Shown: positions 34,258 through 44,718 of the stretch, piece by piece
Layout of the letters: each line of letters begins with the position of its first letter
Numbering within the stretch: the first letter of the stretch is position 1
Assembly (NCBI RefSeq): GCF_002930155.1
Contig: NZ_PHND01000001.1
Coordinates: forward strand, 682,001 to 746,000
Origin: Entomoplasma ellychniae
GTDB lineage: Bacteria > Bacillota_I > Bacilli_A > Mycoplasmatales > Mycoplasmataceae
Reading direction: 5' to 3'
DNA: 64,000 nucleotides
Program-made: the position numbers and the translations under genes
The notes under the pieces: generated by a model
Database searches by the model: none
The model's input: only the letters and a program-made list of their open reading frames with translations
What the model was told of the DNA's origin: nothing

Positions 34258-35889
34258 ATGGAAAATAAAGATCGTAAAGCGAAAAAAGATTTAAAAAAAG
34301 TCAGAACTCAAGATTTCTTTTTCAAACTCAAAAATGCATGACCTCTTTCTAAAGTTTCAGGAAGAATTTTTTTAATATATTTACTTATCGTTTTAGTAGG
34401 TGGACTTTTTTTGTCTATTCCAGGGTTTGTTAAAAGCGATAAATTCCAATGAGATTTTATAACAGCTGTATTTACAGCTGTTTCAGCGTTTAGTGATACA
34501 GGAATAACAATATCTAATGCTGCTCAAGATTATACTTTATTAGGACAAATAGTTTTACTCATATTAATTGAAATAGGGGGTATTGGTGTATTAACCATTA
34601 AAATAGTTATTTTTATTATTATTAATAAAAAAATATCACTTGATGACACTATAATTGCTCAATCTGAAAGGGGTGGGAGTGTTAAGTCATCAACTATTGA
34701 AATGATAAAAGATGGTTTTGTATTTATTTCTTTTGTTCAAATAATTTCAGCTGCTATTTTATTCTTTTTATTTTTTTATTTAAAACCAAGCGAATTTTCA
34801 GATAATATGGCATTGATTGATGGTGAATACAAAACTGTTGACTTATCTGTTGTTTCACCTTATAAAAATTTTTCACAGTCATTTTGATTTTCTATATTTC
34901 ATTCAACATCTGCTATTAATAATGCAGGTTTTGATATAGTTTCAGGAAATTCCTTACAACCATACAATGTAAATAATGCTCACCATTACTCTATTCAAAT
35001 AGTTTTTTTAATGGAATGAGTAATTGGTGGTTTAGGGTATCCAACATATCATGACATTAAGAAAAAAATAAAAGCTAAAAATACTGGTGAAAAAGTAAGG
35101 TTTAGTTTATTTACCAAGCTTAATTTTTGAGTTTATATACCACTTTTAATATTAGGTCCATTAGCAGTTTATTTTTCAGAGTTTGCTCATAAAGATACAT
35201 CTTTAATTTTTAATAATTATTCATATGAAGTTGATCCGCTAACAGGGCAAGCTATCAACATAAAATCGCTTGTTTCCAAAACTAACACAGCTGTTATAAT
35301 GGATGTTATTTTCAACACAACTTCATGCAGAAATGCAGGTTTTTCAACTGTTCCAATGAACGATTTTAATTCTAGTTCAAAATTATTATTATCAACATTT
35401 ATGTTTATTGGTTCAGCACCATCATCAACAGCTGGAGGAATTAGAACAACAACTTTTGCAATTATTATTTTATCAACCATTGCATTAATTAGAAATAATC
35501 AGCATACAAGTGCTTTTAGAAAAACTATTCCAGCAGAAAATGTTAGAAGAAGTTTTGCAGTTTTCTTTATTTCAGTATTTATTGTATTTATGACTTTATT
35601 TGGAATTTATGTTGATTCATATTCATCTTTTACAACAAAGGTTAGTTTGCAAACCAATGATGATAGTGTGATTAAATTACTTTTATTGATTACAAGTGCT
35701 TATGGAACTGTTGGTATGAACCCATTCACTCAAAATCAAATGTTAACTTTTGGAACATTATCTAAATTATTACTTTTATTATGTATGTTCTTAGGTCAAT
35801 TAGGTGTTTCGAATACTTTATTAGCTTTCATTAAACCAAGCAGAAAAACTAATTCAAAGTTTTTAGACGAAGATGTTACAATAGGATAG
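34258..35889 (+). CDS. ktrB: Potassium transporter membrane subunit KtrB/TrkH-like
   Basis: Potassium-translocating subunit of the superfamily with four pore loops. The 543-residue product, joined across several UGA Trp codons, shows four filter-like segments: AFSDTGIT, SAINNAGFD, SCRNAGFST and SAYGTVGMNP. The central Gly of each is present. It also has GSAPSSTAGGIRTTTFA, the gating-region motif of the family. It is divergent from ktrA across a 90-base promoter region (TATAAT 34225-34230). The N terminus carries a Lys-rich cytoplasmic segment of about 35 residues. Confidence 0.93.
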
Positions 35890-35898
35890 GTGGTTAAA

Positions 35899-36741
35899 AT
35901 GATATTAGATGGAAAAAAAATAGCATTAGCTAGAAAAATAAAATTAAAAAAAGAAATTGAAGTTTTGATTCAAAAAAACCAAAGACAACCTAGTTTAAAA
36001 GTACTTATGGTTGGAAATGATCCAGCTAGTGAGACATATGTAGCTCACAAACTAAAAGTGGCAAATGAACTAAACATTAAAGCAGAACTAATAAGATTTG
36101 ATTTTGATGTAAAACACGCTGAGCTTTATAGAAAAATTGATGAACTAAATCTTGATGAAAATGTTGATGGAATATTATTACAACTACCATTACCAAAATC
36201 ATTTAATGAAGAAGAGTATCTACAAGCAATATCACCTAGTAAAGATGTTGATGGTTTTCACTACATAAATCAAGGTAGATTGTTGCAAGGTTATGAAACT
36301 ATTTATCCATGCACACCACTTGGAATAATTAATTTATTAGAGGATTACAATATTAAATTAGATGGTCAAAATGTAACAGTTATTGGAACATCAAATATTG
36401 TAGGAAAGCCCTTAGCATTAATGTTGTTAAATAAAAAAGCAACTGTAACGATGTGTAACAAAAATACAAATGACATAAAAAAACATACAAAATCAGCTGA
36501 TATTTTAATTAGTGCAACTGGTAAAAAATTTATTATTACTGAAGATATGGTTAATTCTAATTGTACTGTTATTGATGTTGGTATTATAAGAGATCTAACA
36601 ACTAATAAATTAGTTGGTGATGTTGATTTTGAAAATGTTGCTAAAAAAGTTAAAAACATCACACCAGTTCCAGGTGGTGTTGGTCCTATGACTGTGATTA
36701 CTTTGATGGAAAATACTTTAAAATTATATAAAAATAAGTAA
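35899..36741 (+). CDS. folD: Bifunctional methylenetetrahydrofolate dehydrogenase/cyclohydrolase
   Basis: Interconverts 5,10-methylene-THF and 10-formyl-THF, supplying formyl groups for initiator tRNA. I prefer the ATG at 35899 over the GTG at 35890, which lies inside the GGATAGGTGG ribosome site. The 280-residue product has the FolD signatures SETYVAHKLKVANELNI (with the catalytic Tyr and Lys), DGILLQLPLPK and the C-terminal PVPGGVGPMT motif. It also has an NADP-binding GTSNIVGKPLALML segment. It abuts the ktrB stop, so it may be co-transcribed. Confidence 0.96.
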   Translation: MILDGKKIALARKIKLKKEIEVLIQKNQRQPSLKVLMVGNDPASETYVAHKLKVANELNIKAELIRFDFDVKHAELYRKIDELNLDENVDGILLQLPLPKSFNEEEYLQAISPSKDVDGFHYINQGRLLQGYETIYPCTPLGIINLLEDYNIKLDGQNVTVIGTSNIVGKPLALMLLNKKATVTMCNKNTNDIKKHTKSADILISATGKKFIITEDMVNSNCTVIDVGIIRDLTTNKLVGDVDFENVAKKVKNITPVPGGVGPMTVITLMENTLKLYKNK

Positions 36742-36759
36742 GGTGAATACCTTATTTTT
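36736..36759 (+). terminator. Terminator overlapping the folD stop codon
   Basis: TAAGGT (containing the TAA stop) pairs with ACCTTA around a GAAT loop, extended by A-T and one G-T pair, then a T-rich tail. Compact placement at the stop codon is also seen for the HAD phosphatase and rsmB genes. Confidence 0.6.
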
Positions 36760-36788
36760 ATTAAAGTTCATAAAATGCAAAATATTTA

Positions 36789-36817
36789 TTTACAATATAA
36801 AAAATATATGTTAATAT
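36789..36817 (+). promoter_or_regulatory. Predicted promoter of the tRNA cluster
   Basis: TTTACA (36789-36794), 17-base spacer and TAATAT (36812-36817). Start would be near 36824, about 50 bases before tRNA-Asn. Confidence 0.5.
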
Positions 36818-36875
36818 TTTATTTGTCTTTCACTAGATAATAATTTTTTAAATATTTAACCAATATTATGTACAT

Positions 36876-36951
36876 GGCTTTTTAGCTCAGTTGGTAGAGC
36901 AACCGGCTGTTAACCGGTTTGTCACAGGTTCAAGTCCTGTAAAAGCCGCCA
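36876..36951 (+). tRNA. tRNA-Asn(GTT)
   Basis: The 7-bp acceptor GGCTTTT/AAAAGCC, D arm, anticodon loop CTGTTAA with anticodon GTT, T arm with GGTTCAAGTCC and an encoded CCA end are all present. First gene of a six-tRNA cluster in the order typical of mycoides-group relatives. Confidence 0.96.
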
Positions 36952-36959
36952 TTACATTT

Positions 36960-37035
36960 GGCCTGTTGGTGAAGCGGTTAACACACACGGTTTTCATCCG
37001 TGGATACACGGGTTCAAACCCCGTACAGGCTACCA
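36960..37035 (+). tRNA. tRNA-Glu(TTC)
   Basis: Acceptor GGCCTGT/ACAGGCT (terminal G-T), anticodon loop TTTTCAT with TTC, T arm with GGTTCAAACCC, encoded CCA. This tRNA is also expected to be mischarged onto the amidotransferase route only as Glu-tRNA(Gln), so it is distinct from the GatCAB substrate. Confidence 0.95.
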
Positions 37036-37042
37036 TATTTTC

Positions 37043-37118
37043 GGGATGCTAGCTCAGTTGGGAGAGCTCCTGCCTTACAAGCAGGCGGTCAGCGGTTCGA
37101 GCCCGTTGCATCCCACCA
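37043..37118 (+). tRNA. tRNA-Val(TAC)
   Basis: Acceptor GGGATGC/GCATCCC, anticodon loop CTTACAA with TAC, T arm with GGTTCGAGCCC and encoded CCA. Confidence 0.96.
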
Positions 37119-37134
37119 TTTTTTATTTTTTAAT

Positions 37135-37210
<76 letters not shown>

Positions 37211-37222
37211 TTAAGAGATGAT

Positions 37223-37242
37223 GGCACCGCTGGGTGCCTTTT
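37223..37242 (+). terminator. Terminator inside the tRNA cluster
   Basis: GGCACC/GGTGCC stem with a GCTG loop and a short T tail, 12 bases after tRNA-Thr. It separates the first four tRNAs from the last two. Confidence 0.65.
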
Positions 37243-37261
37243 ATTTATCATTTTAAGGTTA

Positions 37262-37290
37262 TTGAAATCAATTTATTTAAGTGGTAATAT
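37262..37290 (+). promoter_or_regulatory. Internal promoter for tRNA-Lys and tRNA-Leu
   Basis: TTGAAA (37262-37267), 17-base spacer, TAATAT (37285-37290); start predicted near 37297, 14 bases before tRNA-Lys. Confidence 0.6.
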
Positions 37291-37310
37291 TTTAATTGCC
37301 TTAACAATAT

Positions 37311-37386
<76 letters not shown>

Positions 37387-37391
37387 TTTAA

Positions 37392-37475
37392 GCGGGATTG
37401 GCGGAATTGGCAGACGCACTAGACTTAGGATCTAGCGTCTTTGACGTAAGGGTTCGAGTCCCTTATCCCGCACCA
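37392..37475 (+). tRNA. tRNA-Leu(TAG)
   Basis: 84 bases with the long variable arm of leucine tRNAs (GCGTCTTTGACGT). Acceptor GCGGGAT/ATCCCGC, anticodon loop CTTAGGA with TAG, T arm with GGTTCGAGTCC and encoded CCA. Confidence 0.96.
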
Positions 37476-37486
37476 TTCTTAAAAAC

Positions 37487-37512
37487 AAAACCGGACTAAC
37501 TCCGGTTTTTTT
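37487..37512 (+). terminator. Terminator ending the tRNA cluster
   Basis: AAAACCGGA and TCCGGTTTT form a perfect 9-bp stem with loop CTAAC and a T tail. Confidence 0.85.
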
Positions 37513-37548
37513 ATAAAATAATGTAAAATAATAAACAAGGAGATGTCT

Positions 37549-38385
37549 ATGGATAAAAAAATCTTAATTTTAACAGATTGTGATGGTACTCTTTTAAGCG
37601 ATGATTACAATTTTTCAGAGTTTACAATTGAAACTACAAAAGAAATTTATGAAAAAGGTCATTTATTAATTCCAATTACTGCAAGAACCTTAAAAAACCT
37701 TAAAAATATTTTAAATCAACTTAATTTAGAAGAGTTAAAAGGAATAATAGCTGCAAATAATGGAGCTCAAATTTATGATTTTAAAAATAAAAAATTTATT
37801 TTAAATTCAGTTTTAAATAAGAAAATTATTCAGGATGTATTTAATATGTATTATAAATCAAAATCAGATCAAAAAGAAGACAAGGTAAATTTCACTTCTG
37901 AGAATTATGTTTACTCATTTGGTCACTCTGAAAATACTTTAAAATGATCATCTATCATGGAACAACAAAATTGTGTTATTTCATCACCTGATGAAATCAA
38001 AGAAGAAATAACAAGTATTTCAATAATAACAAAAAAAGGTACAACTATACAAGAATTTGAAACTAAACTTAAAAAAATTAATGAACAGTTTGGAAGTGAT
38101 TATAAAATTGATGCATATCACAATAGAGTTATTTCAATAGCTCCTAAAAATATTGATAAAGGTTATGCTGCAAAATTAATAATAGAATACTTAAAACCAG
38201 AAGAATATATAACTTATGGATTTGGTGATAGTTATAATGACATTTCTTTATTTAACAATGTGGATAATCCTATAGCAATGTTAAATGGTATTGATGAATT
38301 AAAAAAAATAAGCAAAGACACAACCAAATTTGACAACACTCAGGATGGTGTTTGTAGATATTTAAAAGATAATAAAATTATTTAA
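37549..38385 (+). CDS. HAD-superfamily Cof-type sugar-phosphate phosphatase
   Basis: 278 residues. Motif I is DCDGTLLS (the first Asp is the nucleophile), motif II the TARTLKNL region, motif III a Lys near residue 205, and motif IV GFGDSYNDISLFNNV. The cap between is of the C2B type seen in Cof/YidA proteins, which dephosphorylate sugar phosphates, FMN or PLP. I chose the second ATG, since the first (37543) directly abuts AAGGAG. One UGA Trp is at residue 133. Exact substrate is not inferable. A terminator overlaps its stop codon. Confidence 0.9.
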
Positions 38386-38407
38386 ATCACTATTATGTGA
38401 TTTTTTT
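38384..38407 (+). terminator. Terminator after the HAD phosphatase gene
   Basis: AAATCAC/GTGATTT stem with loop TATTAT and a seven-T tail, beginning inside the TAA stop. TATAAT at 38414-38419 just beyond is the likely -10 for pfkA. Confidence 0.7.
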
Positions 38408-38446
38408 ATTTAGTATAATATATTATAAATAAATTAAAATACATAA

Positions 38447-39442
<996 letters not shown>

Positions 39443-39497
39443 CAGTTATTTATTTACAAAATAGAATATAATGTTAATTGAGAAACAGGGAGAAAAA

Positions 39498-40934
39498 ATG
39501 ACTAAAAAAGAAATACAAGAGCGTATTAAACGCACTAAAATTATAACAACAACTGGTCCAGCAACAAATGAACCAGAACAAATCAAAGAATTGTTCTTAA
39601 AGGGAATGACAACTATCAGATTAAATTTTTCACATGGTGATAATGCTGAACAAAAATACAGAATTGATGGTGCAAGAAAAGTTGCTGCTGAATTAAATAA
39701 ACCAATTTCTATTCTTTTAGATACTAAAGGACCAGAAATTAGAGTTGGAAAATTTTTAGGTGGTAAACAAGAAATTAAAGCTGGTCAAAAAATTATTATC
39801 AAAACTGATCCAGAATCATTTAGAACTAAAGAATGTGGTCAAGGTGAAATGACTGTTGCTTATGACATGTCAGTTGACTTAAAAGTTGGAAATACAATTT
39901 TAATTGATGATGGAAAATTAGAACTTACAGTTGATAAAGTTTCACCAGGTGTTGTTGAAGCTACAGCTTTCAACAGACATTTAGTTAAAACTAATAAACG
40001 TGTTAATTTACCAGGTGTGGAATTTTCAATGCCTTTCTTAGCTGAAAAAGATGTAGCTGATATTAAATATGGTGTCGAACAAAAAGTTGATTACATAGCT
40101 GCTTCATTTGTTAATACAGCTGAAAACGTTAAAGAAATTAAAAATATTTTGGCTGCTGCAGGTGGTTCAGAAATTCAAATTATTTCAAAAATTGAATCAC
40201 AAGTTGGAATTGACAACATTGATGCAATTATTCAAGAATCAGATGGAATTATGGTCGCTCGTGGAGATTTAGGCCTAGAAATTCCTTATTATGATGTGCC
40301 ATACTGAGAAAAAGTCATTATTAGAAAATGTAGAGAAGCAGGAAAAATTGTAATAGTTGCAACTCAAATGCTAGAAACTATGACTGATAACCCAGCTCCA
40401 ACAAGAGCTGAAGTGACTGATGTTTACTTTGCAACTGAGTTAGGTGCAGATGCAACAATGTTATCAGGTGAGTCAGCAGCTGGAAGTTATCCTGCAATCA
40501 CTGTAGAAACAATGGCGACTATAAACAAACGTGCTGAAATAGAATTTTATAAAAAAGGATACTATCAAGAACAATTAGAAAGTGCCATTAAGTCATCAAA
40601 AGGACCAAGAGCTGATATTGCTGTTGATCTTGCTGAAAGAACTAGAGATGGTCAATATGAATTTGCTATTGTGTTATCAAGAACTGGTGCTTTATTAAAA
40701 ACTATTTCAAAGTTTAGACCAAATGTAGCTATTCTTGGCGTTAGTGAATCAGAAAGATTATTAACCGCTTTTGGAGCATGACATTCAATCTTTATGAGTA
40801 AGACTAATGACTTAACAGCTTTAGAAGAAAATGATGTTGAATTATCAAAAATAGCTTTACATTGAGGAGCTAAATCAGGACAAAAAATCTTAATCGTTAG
40901 AAATAAAGATATAAGAGAAACTATTGTTAAATAA
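39498..40934 (+). CDS. pyk: Pyruvate kinase
   Basis: Makes ATP and pyruvate from phosphoenolpyruvate, the main ATP source in a fermentative mollicute. I start at ATG 39498 behind AGGGAGA. The frame reaches further up, but without a ribosome site. 478 residues with TTGPATNEPEQ, the RLNFSHG active-site motif, the LDTKGPEIRVG segment, IISKIESQ (catalytic Lys), and the Mg-binding VARGDLGLEIP. The C-terminal domain ends without the extra PEP-utiliser domain. Several UGA Trp codons. Confidence 0.97.
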
Positions 40935-40945
40935 TTATTAAAAGT

Positions 40946-40971
40946 TGCAGTATTTAAAACTGCATTTTTTT
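40946..40971 (+). terminator. Terminator after pyk
   Basis: TGCAGT/ACTGCA stem, loop of seven bases, and a T7 tail. Confidence 0.75.
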
Positions 40972-41097
40972 GTTCTAAATACAACAAAATACAAGAAAAT
41001 ATATAAAAAAAATTGTTATCATATATTTAGTGTGTTTTTTAAGACATGTTGAAATAATAAAATTTTTAAAACCATATAAAAAGGAGAAATGATTTTT

Positions 41098-42651
41098 ATG
41101 AAAAATAAAGATTATAAAGCCTCTGCTCAATTATTTATTGAAGCAGTAGGTGGTAAGTTAAATATTCAATCATATATGCATTGCGTTACAAGATTACGTA
41201 TAAATGTTATTAATAAAGATATTGTTGATATAGCTAAAGTTAAAACATCTAAATTAACTAAAGGTATTAACTGATCATCTAATCAATTTCAAATTATATT
41301 AGGAACTGGTGTTGTTGAAGCAGTTTATGCTGAAGTTCAACAAATCTTAGATGATCCAAAAAAAGAAATAACAGAAAATAAATCAAAAGATAAAAGCCTT
41401 GAAGATTTTAAAACGCAAGCAAAAAACAATAAAGAGAGATTGAGAAATGCTGGTGGAGTTTTAGGGGTGATTCAAAACGCCATGAAAGGTTTAGGAGAAA
41501 TATTCCTACCAATTATCCCTGCTATTGTAGCTGCTGGTATGGCGATGGGGTTTGCTGCATTATTTAAAAATTTAGGAGTGCTTAAACCTGGTTCTCATTT
41601 TACAGATATTGTTGATATAGTAACAAAAACAGCATTTGATTTTTTAATAGTTTTAGTTTGTTGATCAACAGTTAAAAAATTTGGTGGTAATCCAGTTTTA
41701 GGAATTATTGTTGGATTAATGTTTGTTTCACCAATATTGCCAAATAAGGGTGAGATTGCTTCTTATGAGGCTTGATTAAAATTTCAAAATAATGGAGGAA
41801 CAGAAGAACAGTGAAAGCAGGCATTTAATAAATTGCCCGAACTTGTAGAACCTTGAAAAATAGGATTTATTAAAATAACAGGTTATCAAGGTTCTGTTTT
41901 ACCTGGATTATTTATTGGAATAATTATTGCATATACAGAAAAGAATCTTAAAAAAATTGTTCCGAATGCAGTTAATATAATAATTACACCATTTTTAACA
42001 ATTGTAATTTCGTTCACAATTGGGCTAATGATTCTAGGACCAATATTATTAATTATTGAAAGTGGGGTTTTAATTGCAGTTAAAGCCCTTCTAAATATAC
42101 CATATGGTTTTGGAACAGCACTTGTTGCTGGATCACTACAAGCTATTGTTATAACAGGTTGTCACCAAATTCTGCAAGGATTAGAAATGCAATTAGTTGT
42201 TGATGGTAGAACAGGCACTGGAGCAATGAGCGGTTCAATCTTTAATGCTATTTGAACTGTTTCAATTATTTCACAAGGTGGGGCAGCTCTTGCTGTAGGT
42301 GTAAAAGAAAAGAATAAAGATGATAAAAGATTACATATGTCTTCATTTATATCAACATTGTTTGGAATAACTGAACCAGCAATTTTTGGGAGTAACTTAC
42401 CAAAAATAAAACCATTTTTATATGGTTTAGCTGGTGGAGCTATTGGTGGGTTCTTTGTAGGAATATTTAATGTTAGATGTTCTGGTATGGGGGTAACTGT
42501 ATTACCTGGTTTATTACTTTATGCTGATAGTGTTAAAAATTTATTACTAATTATAGCAGGAAACTTTATAGCTTTAGCATCAGCATTTACATTAACTTTC
42601 TTTTTATTTAAACAAAAAAATAAAGAAAAAATTGAAAAAGTAAAGATATAA
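41098..42651 (+). CDS. PTS permease EIIBC, sucrose/beta-glucoside family
   Basis: Imports and phosphorylates a sugar. I start at 41098; the in-frame ATG at 41089 is 2 bases from AAGGAG and so too close. The 517-residue product has an EIIB domain at the N terminus with the phospho-cysteine Cys29 in MHCVTRLR. A linker of about 40 charged residues leads to a ten-helix EIIC domain starting VIQNAMKGLGEIFLPIIPAI and including the conserved GITEPAIFGSNLP motif. There is no EIIA domain; Crr encoded at 56.3 kb is the plausible donor. Sucrose is the inferred substrate because a sucrose-6-phosphate hydrolase gene follows 8 bases later. Confidence 0.9.
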
Positions 42652-42659
42652 TAATTAGT

Positions 42660-44087
42660 ATGTGAGAAAAATACAGTTTAATAAATAATTCAAATTTAAA
42701 TGAATTTGAAAAAAAACATGAAACTAAAATGAAGGATTGATACAATAATCAATTCCATTTAAGTGGGTACAGTGGGTCAGTTAATGATCCTAATGGTTTA
42801 GTTTACTATAATAACCAATATTACATCTTTTTACAAAGTTGTTTGTTTAGTATCGAACACCATAATAAATCTTGAGGGTTATACACAACAAAAGATTTTA
42901 TTAATTATACATATGAAGGAATTGTGATAACACCAAGTTGTGAATGAGATAAACATGGAGTATTTTCTGGAAGTGCTAAAGTAAATAAAAATGGAGAATT
43001 AGAATTCTTTTATACAGGTAATATTAAATTAGATACTATAAATAGAACAGCTACAACAATTAAAGCTTTGGTTGATCTTAAAAAAAAAATAGTAACAAAA
43101 GAATTATTGTTTACAGCTGATTTAACTAAATACACAGGCCATTTTCGTGATCCGATTATTTTTGAAAAAGATAATAACTTGTATATGTTAAATGGTGCTC
43201 AAACTTTAGACATTAAAGGAATTTTGAGTGTTTATAAATTTAATAACAATAAATGAGAATTTTTTAAAGATATTGAATTAGATCAAAACGATAAACAAAA
43301 ATCTTATATGGTTGAGTGCCCTAACTATTTTGAATTAGATGGTAAAACTTTTATTTTTGCTTGTTTTGAAAAAGAAGGTCCTATTGCCACAGGAAGTCAT
43401 TTTGTGAAATATTTGGAAGTAGAATTTGATAAAGAATTAAACATAACATCAAACAGTACTTTAAATAAAATTGATTTAGGTTTTGATTTTTACGCCCCAC
43501 AAGTATTTGACAATACTGGTAATAGAAAAATTATGCTTGGTTGATTAGGAAATTCAAAATCAAATGTATTCCCACCAGAGTTAACGACTTGATCAAATCA
43601 ACTAACAGTTCCAAGAGAATTATTTGTTAAAAATAATAAACTTTACCAATTACCAGTTAAAGAACTTGAACAACTAAGAGTTAAAACCATTGATGGTAAA
43701 TATGAAAATGGTACTGTTGAATTACTAGCTAATAATATTAGTGACAAAGATTTCAATATTGAAATTAAAAGTGACAGTAAATCAATAGTTATGAAAAATG
43801 TAAATAAAACTTTAATAATTGTTCGTAGTAATGTTGATTATGCTGATGAAGAAAATTTACCTTCTATTTTGAAATTTGAAGATTTAAAAGTACAAGATAT
43901 ACAAATTTTAATTGATAGAAGCTGTATGGAAATATTTATTAATAAAGGTGAACATGCAATAAGTGTTAGATTTTATTTAAAAAATCACAATCAAATTATT
44001 ACAGATTTAACTAATACTCAAATTTTCCAATTAAAAGGTTATGAGTATAGTTGAAACAATATCATATTTGAAAATAAAACAAAGTAG
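42660..44087 (+). CDS. scrB: Sucrose-6-phosphate hydrolase
   Basis: GH32 enzyme splitting sucrose-6-phosphate into glucose-6-phosphate and fructose. Read with UGA as Trp it has 475 residues, starting MWEKYS. The three catalytic motifs are intact: NDPNG (nucleophile Asp), FRDPIIF (transition-state stabiliser) and MVECPNYF (acid/base Glu). A C-terminal beta-sandwich with DRSCMEIFIN follows. No clear Shine-Dalgarno sequence precedes the ATG, so coupling to the PTS gene 8 bases upstream is likely. Under the standard code the gene looks shattered. Confidence 0.95.
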
Positions 44088-44144
44088 AAACTTGCAGTTT
44101 AATTTATAAACTGAATATATTTTTGAAAGTATAGAAAAAGTTTT

Positions 44145-44266
44145 TATCAAAAATGGTTAATTGTAAATGATATTGTCGTCACGAATAAGTAAATAGCAGT
44201 GTTGTAAAAATTTAATCTAATTGATACTAAAGTTAAGTGTGGAAGAATATCTTCCCACTTTTTTAT
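44145..44266 (+). repeat. Intergenic element copy B ending in a terminator
   Basis: Lies 57 bases after scrB. The 3-prime half matches copy A (21968-22046) closely. The 5-prime part (TATCAAA, GGTTAATTGTAAATG, GAATAAGT, CTAAAGTT) shares block order and near-identical spacing with 14787-14877. It ends in a hairpin AAGTG(T)GGAAGA/TCTTCCCACTT and a T-run (44235-44266) that probably terminates the sucrose operon. The rest of the 630-base gap (44267-44448) is AT-rich with no gene that I can support. Confidence 0.6.
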
Positions 44267-44448
44267 AATAAATTCAGTCATGTTTTATTTATTACTAATT
44301 GTTTAATTTTTATTAATTTTTACAAACTTTAATATTTATATTTTTAAAAAATTTTGATAATTTAAATTCTAAAATAAACTTACAATTGAAATATTAAAGA
44401 TTTCAAGGTCGTTTTTATTTCTGCCAAATATTATGATTCTTTTATTTA

Positions 44449-44477
44449 TTGTTTATCAAGCAAAAATGTAATATAAT
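44449..44477 (+). promoter_or_regulatory. Predicted promoter for thrS
   Basis: TTGTTT (44449-44454), 17-base spacer, TATAAT (44472-44477). It lies directly in front of the T-box leader, with the transcript starting near 44484. Confidence 0.65.
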
Positions 44478-44503
44478 ATTTTTATAAATAAATATTAAAT
44501 AAC

Positions 44504-44697
44504 ATTTGGACAAAATGTTGCTGATCCTTTAAAGAGAGTTGCTGATGGTGTGATAACAATAAGGATAAGCAATTATTGCTACCATATTATATGTTACGTG
44601 TAAACGTGTTAAGTTTGAATTGAGGTAACTGTGAAAAGTTATGAATTAGGATGGTACCGCGTTAGAAACGTTCCTAAATTAAAGGGCGTTTTTTATT
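44504..44697 (+). promoter_or_regulatory. Threonine T-box riboswitch leader of thrS
   Basis: The conserved T-box AGGATGGTACCGCG (44648-44661) is followed by a terminator (AACG..., CGTT and T-run, 44666-44697). An alternative antiterminator has TTAGGA pairing with TTCCTAA. The TGGT in the bulge would pair with the ACCA end of uncharged tRNA, and the tRNA-Thr in this window ends in ACCA. A stem I of about 70 bases ends with GCTACCATA, where ACC (44581-44583) is a plausible threonine specifier. Low charged tRNA(Thr) should therefore allow read-through into thrS. The class is certain; the specifier position is inferred. Confidence 0.9.
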
Positions 44698-44718
44698 TAT
44701 TTACATGGAGGTATTATT

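Noticed and set aside
41089-41097. Earlier ATG for the PTS EIIBC gene.
   Set aside because: It is only two bases from AAGGAG, too close for initiation.
42660-44087. scrB as several pseudogene pieces.
   Set aside because: All pieces are in one frame through TGA and all three GH32 catalytic motifs are intact.
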